Source: Gammaproteobacteria bacterium
GTDB taxonomy: Bacteria; Pseudomonadota; Gammaproteobacteria; Chromatiales; Chromatiaceae
Length of the DNA stretch: 41,419 nt
Assembly: GCA_030065815.1 (NCBI GenBank)
Contig: JASJCU010000022.1
Span: forward strand, 1-41,419
Direction: 5' to 3'
Both the position numbers and the translations under genes were made by a program. The notes under the pieces are model-generated. The model ran no database searches. It was not told the DNA's origin and saw only the letters and a list, made by a program, of their open reading frames with translations. Of the stretch, positions 35,916 to 41,419 are shown in pieces; the stretch's first letter is position 1, and each line of letters starts with the position of its first letter.

Positions 35916-38825
35916 ATGAAACTGAAGAAGATCTCTGACCAGGTCGCACCGTCGGCCAACCCCGAGGTAGCCCGTCAGCGCGGCGAAACCGCAGTCGACG
36001 ACGCACCGAAGCTGAGCCGCCGCGATTTCCTGCGCCGTTCCGGCATCGTTGCCGGCGGCGGCGTACTGGCCACCGGACTGGCGCCGAGCATGATGCGAAA
36101 GGCCGAGGCGGCCGCACCGGCAGCCGGCGGTGCGACGAAGACCGTGCGTACCGTGTGTACGCACTGCTCGGTCGGCTGCGGCATTATCGCCGAGGTGAAG
36201 AACGGGGTCTGGACCGGCCAGGAGCCGGCGTTCGACCACCCGTTCAATCGCGGCGCGCACTGCGCCAAGGGCGCATCGGTGCGCGAGCACGGCCACGGTG
36301 AACGCCGCCTCAAGTACCCGACCAAGCTGGTCAACGGCAAATGGCAGAAGGTGTCGTGGGACGAGGCGATCAACGACATCGGCGACCAGTTGGCGACGAT
36401 CCGCAAGGAATCCAGCCCCGACTCGGTGTACTGGTTGGGATCGGCCAAGTTCAACAACGAGCAGGCCTATCTGTACCGCAAATTCGCCGCGATGTGGGGC
36501 ACCAACAACGTCGACCACCAGGCCCGCATCTGCCACTCGACGACGGTCGCCGGCGTAGCCAACACCTGGGGCTACGGCGCGATGACCAACAGCTACAACG
36601 ATATCCATAACTCGCGGGCCGTGCTGCTGATCGGGTCGAACCCGACCGAGGCGCACCCGGTCGCGCTGCAGCACATCTTCAAGGCCAAGGAAGAGAACAA
36701 CGCGCCGATCATCGTCATCGATCCGCGCTTCACGCGTACCGCTGCGCACGCCGACCACTTCCTGCGCATCCGCCCCGGCACCGACGTCCCGATCATCTGG
36801 GGCATGATGTACCACATCTTCAAGAACAATTGGCACGACGAGGAGTACATCCGCCAGCGCGTGTTCGGCATGGACGACATCAAGGCCGAGGTAGCGAAGT
36901 GGACCCCGGAAGAGGTGGAGCGCGTGACCGGTGTCCCCGAGCACCAGGTCTATGCCGCCGCGAAGACGATGGCCGACAACCGTCCCGGCACGTTCATCTG
37001 GTGTATGGGCGGCACGCAGCACACGATCGGCAACAACAACACACGCGCCTACTGCGCGTTCCAGCTCGCGTTGGGCAACATCGGTACGTCCGGTGGCGGT
37101 GCCAACATCTTCCGCGGCCACGACAACGTGCAGGGTGCCACCGACCTCGGTGTGCTCGCCAACACGCTGCCCGGCTACTACGGCCTGGCGCCCGGCTCGT
37201 GGGGGCATTGGGCGCGCGTCTGGGATCTCGACCTCGACTGGGTCAAGGGACGCTTCGACAGCGGGTCCTACGAAAAGGCGAAGGGCAAGGACGTGCCGGT
37301 CATGAACACCAAGGGCATACCGGTATCGCGCTGGATCGACGGCGTGCTCGAGGACAAGGGCAACATCGGCCAGAAAGACAACGTCCGCGCGATGTTCATG
37401 TGGGGGCACGCGCCGAACTCGCAGACCCGTGGCCAGGAAATGAAGAAGGCCATGGAGAAGCTCGACCTGCTGGTCGTCGTCGACCCCTACCCGACCGTGT
37501 CGGCGGTCATGCACGACCGCACCGACGGCGTCTACCTGCTGCCGGCGTGCACGCAGTTCGAGACCTACGGCTCGGCGACCGCGTCGAACCGCTCGCTGCA
37601 GTGGCGTGACAAGGTGATCGATCCGCTGTTCGAATCGCTGCCCGACCACACCATCATGTACAAGCTGGCGAAGAAGCTGGGCTTTGCCGACGAGCTGTTC
37701 AAGCACATCAAGGTCAACGGCGAGGAACCGCTGATCGAGGACATCACGCGTGAGTTCAACCGCGGGATGTGGACGATCGGCTACACCGGCCAGAGCCCGG
37801 AGCGCCTGAAACTGCACCAGCAGAACTGGGGCATGTTCGACTACACGAGCCTGAAGGCCGAGGGCGGACCCGCCGACGGCGACTTCTACGGCATGCCATG
37901 GCCATGCTGGGGCACGGCCGACATGAAGCACCCGGGCACGCCCAACCTGTACGACACCAGCTCGCCGGTGGCCGAAGGTGGCCTGACCTTCCGCGCGCGC
38001 TTCGGCGTCGAACGCGACGGCGTCAGCCTGCTCGCCAACGGCAGCTTCTCGCGTGGCTCCGAGATCAAGGATGGCTACCCCGAGTTCACGGCGGCGCTGC
38101 TGCAGAAACTCGGCTGGTGGGACGACCTCAGCGACGCCGAGAAGAAGGCCGCCGACGGCAAGAACTGGAAGACCGACCTGTCGGGCGGCATCCAGCGCGT
38201 CGCGATCAAACACGGCTGTGCGCCGTTCGGCAACGCCAAGGCTCGCGCCGTGGTCTGGACCTTCCCGGATCCGGTGCCGATCCATCGCGAACCGCTGTAT
38301 ACCAGCCGGCGCGACCTGGTCGAGAAGTACCCTACCTACGAGGACCGCAAGTCGTTCTGGCGCCTGCCTACCCGGTACGCATCGGTACAGGCCAAGGACT
38401 ATTCGAAGGACTTCCCGATCATCCTGACGTCGGGCCGCCTGGTCGAGTACGAGGGCGGCGGCGACGAGAGCCGTTCGAACCCGTGGCTGGCCGAGCTGCA
38501 GCAGGACATGTTCGTCGAGATCCATCCGCGCGACGCCAACAACGCCGGCGTCAAGGACGGTGACGACGTGTGGGTCGAGGGACCCGAGGGCGCCAAGATC
38601 AAGGTCAAGGCCATGGTCACGCGCCGGGTCGGGTCGGGTGTCGCGTTCACGCCGTTCCACTTCGGCGGACACTTCCAGGGCGAGGACCTGCGCGCCAAGT
38701 ACCCGTCGGGGGCCGATCCCTACGTCCTCGGCGAGGCCTGTAACACGGCGATGACCTACGGGTATGACTCAGTGACGCAGATGCAGGAAACCAAGTGCAG
38801 CCTGTGTCGGATCTACAAGGCTTGA
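35916..38825 (+). CDS. fdhA: Formate dehydrogenase catalytic (alpha) subunit, Tat-exported, Cys-type
   Basis: A 969-residue periplasmic catalytic subunit that oxidises formate to CO2 at a bis-MGD Mo or W centre. The Tat signal is SRRDFLRRSG (about 34-43). The [4Fe-4S] site is C81-x2-C84-x3-C88-x27-C116, followed by KG. The metal ligand position is C206 in ARICHSTTVAG, so it is the cysteine, not the selenocysteine, form. The His after it and downstream bis-MGD-binding segments (LLIGSNPTEAHP, WCMGGTQHTIGNNN, LALGNIGTSGGGANIFRGHDNVQGATD) are intact, and a C-terminal molybdopterin-binding domain contains ILTSGRLVEYEGGG. The length is typical of the larger membrane-associated enzymes. Gene order Tat protein-fdhA-fdhB-fdhC implies electron flow to the quinone pool. 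Confidence 0.96.
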   Translation: MKLKKISDQVAPSANPEVARQRGETAVDDAPKLSRRDFLRRSGIVAGGGVLATGLAPSMMRKAEAAAPAAGGATKTVRTVCTHCSVGCGIIAEVKNGVWTGQEPAFDHPFNRGAHCAKGASVREHGHGERRLKYPTKLVNGKWQKVSWDEAINDIGDQLATIRKESSPDSVYWLGSAKFNNEQAYLYRKFAAMWGTNNVDHQARICHSTTVAGVANTWGYGAMTNSYNDIHNSRAVLLIGSNPTEAHPVALQHIFKAKEENNAPIIVIDPRFTRTAAHADHFLRIRPGTDVPIIWGMMYHIFKNNWHDEEYIRQRVFGMDDIKAEVAKWTPEEVERVTGVPEHQVYAAAKTMADNRPGTFIWCMGGTQHTIGNNNTRAYCAFQLALGNIGTSGGGANIFRGHDNVQGATDLGVLANTLPGYYGLAPGSWGHWARVWDLDLDWVKGRFDSGSYEKAKGKDVPVMNTKGIPVSRWIDGVLEDKGNIGQKDNVRAMFMWGHAPNSQTRGQEMKKAMEKLDLLVVVDPYPTVSAVMHDRTDGVYLLPACTQFETYGSATASNRSLQWRDKVIDPLFESLPDHTIMYKLAKKLGFADELFKHIKVNGEEPLIEDITREFNRGMWTIGYTGQSPERLKLHQQNWGMFDYTSLKAEGGPADGDFYGMPWPCWGTADMKHPGTPNLYDTSSPVAEGGLTFRARFGVERDGVSLLANGSFSRGSEIKDGYPEFTAALLQKLGWWDDLSDAEKKAADGKNWKTDLSGGIQRVAIKHGCAPFGNAKARAVVWTFPDPVPIHREPLYTSRRDLVEKYPTYEDRKSFWRLPTRYASVQAKDYSKDFPIILTSGRLVEYEGGGDESRSNPWLAELQQDMFVEIHPRDANNAGVKDGDDVWVEGPEGAKIKVKAMVTRRVGSGVAFTPFHFGGHFQGEDLRAKYPSGADPYVLGEACNTAMTYGYDSVTQMQETKCSLCRIYKA

Positions 38826-38838
38826 GGGGAGACGAGAC

Positions 38839-39468
38839 ATGGCAAACATGAAGTTCTACTGCGACGCGGAACGCTGCATCGAGTGCAACGCCTGCGTCAC
38901 GGCATGCAAGAACGAGAACGAGGTCCCCTGGGGAGTCAACCGCCGCCGGGTCGTGACGATCAAGGACGGCGAGCCGGGCGAACGCTCGCTGTCGGTCGCC
39001 TGTATGCACTGCTCCGACGCACCGTGTGAGGCAGTCTGCCCGGTCGACTGCTTCTACACGACCGATGACGGCCTGGTGCTGCACGACAAGGACATCTGTA
39101 TCGGTTGCGGCTACTGCTTCTACGCCTGCCCGTTCGGTGCGCCGCAGTTCCCCGAGGCCGGCGCCTTCGCATCGCGCGGCAAGATGGACAAGTGTACGTT
39201 CTGCGCCGGTGGCCCCGAGGACACCTTCAGCTCCGACGAGCACAAGAAGTACGGCGCAAACCGGCTCGCCGAGGGCAAGCTGCCATTGTGCGCCGAGATG
39301 TGCGCAACCAAGGCGCTGTTGGCCGGCGACTCCAACGTCATCTCCGACATCTACCGCAAGCGCGTCGTCAACCGCGGCGCATCGGTGCTCGACTGGGGCG
39401 TCAACTATGACAAGGCCAGCCTGCGCGCGCCGCGCGGCGTTAAGGGCAAGGCCAGCAGCGACGGCTGA
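38839..39468 (+). CDS. fdhB: Formate dehydrogenase iron-sulfur (beta) subunit, FDH3 type
   Basis: A 209-residue electron-transfer subunit with four [4Fe-4S] cluster motifs: C-x2-C-x2-C-x3-C at the N-terminus (CIECNACVTAC), CMHCSDAPCEAVCP, CIGCGYCFYACPFG, and CTFC ... CAEMCATKAL. There is no Tat or Sec signal, so it should be carried out with FdhA by hitch-hiking. It also lacks the long C-terminal membrane helix seen in FdnH/FdoH, which fits the short FDH3-type beta subunit. GAGGGGAGAC just upstream of the ATG is a strong ribosome binding site. The gene lies 13 nt after fdhA and is separated from fdhC by 106 nt containing two hairpins. Confidence 0.95.
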   Translation: MANMKFYCDAERCIECNACVTACKNENEVPWGVNRRRVVTIKDGEPGERSLSVACMHCSDAPCEAVCPVDCFYTTDDGLVLHDKDICIGCGYCFYACPFGAPQFPEAGAFASRGKMDKCTFCAGGPEDTFSSDEHKKYGANRLAEGKLPLCAEMCATKALLAGDSNVISDIYRKRVVNRGASVLDWGVNYDKASLRAPRGVKGKASSDG

Positions 39469-39485
39469 CGCGACGGCGCAACGAC

Positions 39486-39513
39486 GCGCGGCCGTGTTGT
39501 GCCACGGCCGCGC
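39486..39513 (+). other. Strong intercistronic hairpin 1 between fdhB and fdhC
   Basis: CGCGGCCGTG (39487-39496) and CACGGCCGCG (39503-39512) form a perfect 10-bp stem, extendable by one G-C pair, with loop TTGTGC. It begins 17 nt after the fdhB stop. No U-run follows, and fdhC must be expressed from the same transcript, so it is more likely an mRNA-stability or processing element than a full terminator. Confidence 0.55.
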
Positions 39514-39522
39514 CGCCGGTTG

Positions 39523-39544
39523 CGGCCCGCCGGGCAGCGGGCCG
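39523..39544 (+). other. Intercistronic hairpin 2 between fdhB and fdhC
   Basis: GGCCCGC (39524-39530) and GCGGGCC (39537-39543) form a perfect 7-bp stem, extendable by one pair, with a 6-nt loop. It lies 9 nt after hairpin 1 and about 16 nt before the fdhC ribosome binding site. Confidence 0.45.
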
Positions 39545-39574
39545 TTGGCAGTGAATCTGAGAGGAACCGATCCG

Positions 39575-40639
39575 ATGTTGTCGAAATCTCTGGCGGCGTA
39601 CTGCCGGGCCCTGCTGCTGACTGCCCTGGCACTGCTGTGTGTGACCCCGGCGCAGGTGCTTTCGCAGCAGGCACCGCCACCCTCGCCGATCATGGTGCCG
39701 AACCCGGCCTCGGACCTCTGGCGCGCCGTGCGCCAGCGCGAATCCGAACGCGACCTGACCGGCGTGACCCAGGTCCGTGGCGTCGAGAGCAACGTGCTGA
39801 TCACGCAAAGCGGCGAGGAGTTCCGCCAGTTTCGCCGCGAACGCCTGATCCGCGACTCCGGAATCCTGGTCGGTGCGGCCGCAATCGGTGTGTTCCTGTT
39901 CTACCTGATACGCGGCAAGATCATGGTCCCGGGTGGGCTGTCGGGGCGCAAGATCCTACGCTTCGAGAGCTTCGACCGCTCGCTGCACTGGTTCACTGCG
40001 ATCACGTTCGTCGTCCTCGGCCTGACCGGGCTGACGCTGATGTTCGGCCGTTTCGTCGTGCTGCCGGTAATCGGCCCCGAAGCATTCGGCGTATTCGCCA
40101 ACCTGTCCAAGACGGTGCACAACTTCGTCGGCCCGGCCTTCATACTCGGCGTGGTCCTGCTGCTGGTGCGCTTCGCCGCGCGCAACATGCCGTCCAAGGG
40201 TGACCTCAAGTGGATCGCCAAGGGCGGTGGCATCATCGGCAACGCGCACGTCAGCGCTGGGTTTTTCAACGCCGGCGAGAAGGTCTGGTTCTGGTCCGTC
40301 ATCGTGCTCGGAGCGCTGGTTTCGGCGACCGGGCTGGTGCTCTACTTCCCCAACTTCGGCCAGGGTCGCGAACTCATGCAGCTGGCGCTGATGCTGCATG
40401 GTATCGGCTCGGTGCTGTTTATCGCCGGGTCGTTCGGTCACATCTATATCGGCACGATCGGCACCGAAGGCAGCCTCAAGAGCATGACGACCGGCTACGT
40501 CGACGAGAACTGGGCGAAGCTGCACCACGACCTCTGGTATGACGAGGTCGCACGCGGCGACACGCCGAGCCGCGCGAGCTCGGCCGATCGCGCCGCCGCG
40601 CCGGAGCCGTCGATACCCGCGTCGCCCGACAAGGCCTGA
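39575..40639 (+). CDS. fdhC: Formate dehydrogenase cytochrome b (gamma) subunit
   Basis: A 354-residue inner-membrane dihaem cytochrome b that passes electrons from FdhB to quinone. An N-terminal signal-like segment (about 8-30) and a periplasmic stretch precede one extra helix (97-113) and four core helices (about 141-162, 184-200, 237-258 and 268-293). Probable haem or quinone-site histidines are H138 (SLHWF), H182 (VHNFVGP), H275 (LHGIG) and H289 (GHIYIG). The final GYVDENWAKLHHDLWYDEV is typical of the family, and a low-complexity tail follows. The ATG at 39575 has GAGAGG upstream. The long frame beginning at 39026 overlaps fdhB and is not the start. It is the last gene of the fdh operon. 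Confidence 0.94.
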   Translation: MLSKSLAAYCRALLLTALALLCVTPAQVLSQQAPPPSPIMVPNPASDLWRAVRQRESERDLTGVTQVRGVESNVLITQSGEEFRQFRRERLIRDSGILVGAAAIGVFLFYLIRGKIMVPGGLSGRKILRFESFDRSLHWFTAITFVVLGLTGLTLMFGRFVVLPVIGPEAFGVFANLSKTVHNFVGPAFILGVVLLLVRFAARNMPSKGDLKWIAKGGGIIGNAHVSAGFFNAGEKVWFWSVIVLGALVSATGLVLYFPNFGQGRELMQLALMLHGIGSVLFIAGSFGHIYIGTIGTEGSLKSMTTGYVDENWAKLHHDLWYDEVARGDTPSRASSADRAAAPEPSIPASPDKA

Positions 40640-40763
40640 AGCGCAACGCCCGGGCGCCAGGCGCATGCCGGCGCGACCGCGGGGCGGCCGGAAGCCGCGC
40701 CTGTGGCCGCGTGAGTGCAATCTCCGTATCATTGCGCGCTGATTTGGCTGTTCGCGGAAACCG

Positions 40764-41419
40764 ATGCGGATCATCCCATGGCTGGTCGCGGCGCTGCTGC
40801 TGTCGCCGCCGGTGCATGCCGCCGACCATTGCGTCGTCCTGCAGTATCACCACGTCAGCGAACACACGCCCGGCATCACCAGCGTGACGCCGGACCAGTT
40901 CCAGGCGCACCTCGACTACCTGTTGGTCAACGGACATGCGGTCATGCCGCTCGCCGACGTCGTCGCGGCGCTCAAGGACGCGACCCCGCTTCCGGACAAG
41001 TGCGTCGCATTGACGATCGACGACGCGTATCGGTCCGCGTATACCGAGGCATTCCCACGCACACAGCGCTACGCCTTCCCACTCACGGTCTTCGTCAGTA
41101 CCGCGGCCGTCGACGCTGACCAGGAAACGCACCTGAGCTGGGACGAGATCCGCGAGATGCATGCCGCCGGGGCCAGCATACAGAATCACTCGCACAGTCA
41201 CGGACACCTGGTGCGCCGCGAACCCGACGAGTCCGTGGACGACTGGGAACAGCGCGTCGCGACCGACATCCAGACGGCACAGAACCGTCTGCAGCAGGAG
41301 CTCGGCAGCACACCGACGCTGTTCGCCTACCCGTACGGCGAGTACAACGGCGCGTTGCAGCGCATCGTACAGTCGATGGGCCTGGATGCGTTCGGCCAGC
41401 ACTCCGGACCGCTGTGGCG
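40764..41419 (+). CDS. Polysaccharide deacetylase (NodB domain), 3' end truncated by the window
   Basis: The first 218 codons of an exported carbohydrate esterase. A signal peptide (MRIIPWLVAALLLSPPVHA) ends at an AxA-like site. The NodB fold begins with VVLQYHHV, has the catalytic/metal Asp pair in LTIDDAY and the metal-binding His pair in NHSHSHGH (H-x3-H), followed by LFAYPYGEYN. Such enzymes remove acetyl groups from surface or matrix polysaccharides. The frame is open to the window edge, so the length is unknown. It is separated from fdhC by 124 nt and is probably a separate transcription unit unrelated to formate metabolism. Confidence 0.88.
   Translation, partial: MRIIPWLVAALLLSPPVHAADHCVVLQYHHVSEHTPGITSVTPDQFQAHLDYLLVNGHAVMPLADVVAALKDATPLPDKCVALTIDDAYRSAYTEAFPRTQRYAFPLTVFVSTAAVDADQETHLSWDEIREMHAAGASIQNHSHSHGHLVRREPDESVDDWEQRVATDIQTAQNRLQQELGSTPTLFAYPYGEYNGALQRIVQSMGLDAFGQHSGPLW

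Noticed and set aside
36531-36533. Selenocysteine at the FdhA active site with a SECIS element
   Set aside because: The ligand codon is TGC (Cys), so no recoding is needed.
35247-38672. 1141-codon minus-strand open frame opposite fdhA
   Set aside because: It is the mirror of the well-conserved formate dehydrogenase gene; the product is Val/Arg/Asp-rich without domain motifs.
40704-40719. Sigma-54-like TGGCCGCGTGAGTGCA before the polysaccharide deacetylase
   Set aside because: Only 8 of 12 consensus positions match and the -12 reads GTGC. It shows the level of chance similarity in GC-rich DNA against which the four stronger sites must be judged.

Overview
The window is a GC-rich (roughly two-thirds G+C) chromosomal segment from a respiring, probably gammaproteobacterial, Gram-negative organism. 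The evidence is the Tat-exported formate dehydrogenase with a proteobacterial accessory set, c-type cytochromes, a SCO/multicopper oxidase pair, a VPLPA-type C-terminal sorting signal, and sigma-54-type regulation. I see no tRNA, rRNA, CRISPR array or insertion sequence. The genus cannot be fixed from the sequence alone.

Layout. (1) 1-7.7 kb: a 5'-truncated multicopper oxidase, a SCO1/SenC-cytochrome c fusion with a His-rich tail, a small secreted protein, a FkbM-type methyltransferase, a gap with one possible small ORF, a VPLPA-CTERM-like exported protein and a cytochrome c'-like protein. (2) 7.8-15.5 kb: a translationally coupled pair, an OmpA-domain protein without a signal peptide and a 2193-residue beta-rich giant protein. 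Converging on it (15.5-19.1 kb, minus strand) is a tight three-gene operon of coiled-coil and membrane proteins of unknown function. (3) 19.2-24.0 kb, minus strand: tupABC (tungstate uptake), mobA, mobB and moeA. (4) 24.3-28.7 kb, plus strand: an NtrC-type sigma-54 activator, its Cache-domain histidine kinase, and a MoeB/ThiF protein. (5) 28.9-31.7 kb, minus strand: moaA, fdhD and a HTH/periplasmic-binding-protein-like regulator. (6) 32.0-40.6 kb, plus strand: DUF3305, DUF3306, a polyferredoxin, a TorD-like chaperone, a 68-residue Tat protein and fdhABC. (7) A truncated polysaccharide deacetylase at the right edge.

How it works together. Regions 3-6 form a nearly self-contained formate dehydrogenase island: oxyanion uptake, cofactor synthesis and guanylylation (moaA, moeA, moeB, mobA, mobB), sulfuration (fdhD), chaperone and accessory proteins, the Tat-exported enzyme, and dedicated regulators. 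The main finding is that the upstream regions of four operons (tupA, moaA-fdhD, DUF3305 and the Tat/fdhABC operon) each carry a -24/-12 element with exact sigma-54 spacing and 10-11 matches to the 12 specified consensus bases. A sigma-54 activator and kinase are encoded in the middle. I infer that this two-component system co-ordinates tungstate (or molybdate) import, cofactor assembly and formate dehydrogenase. The promoters are predictions made by eye.
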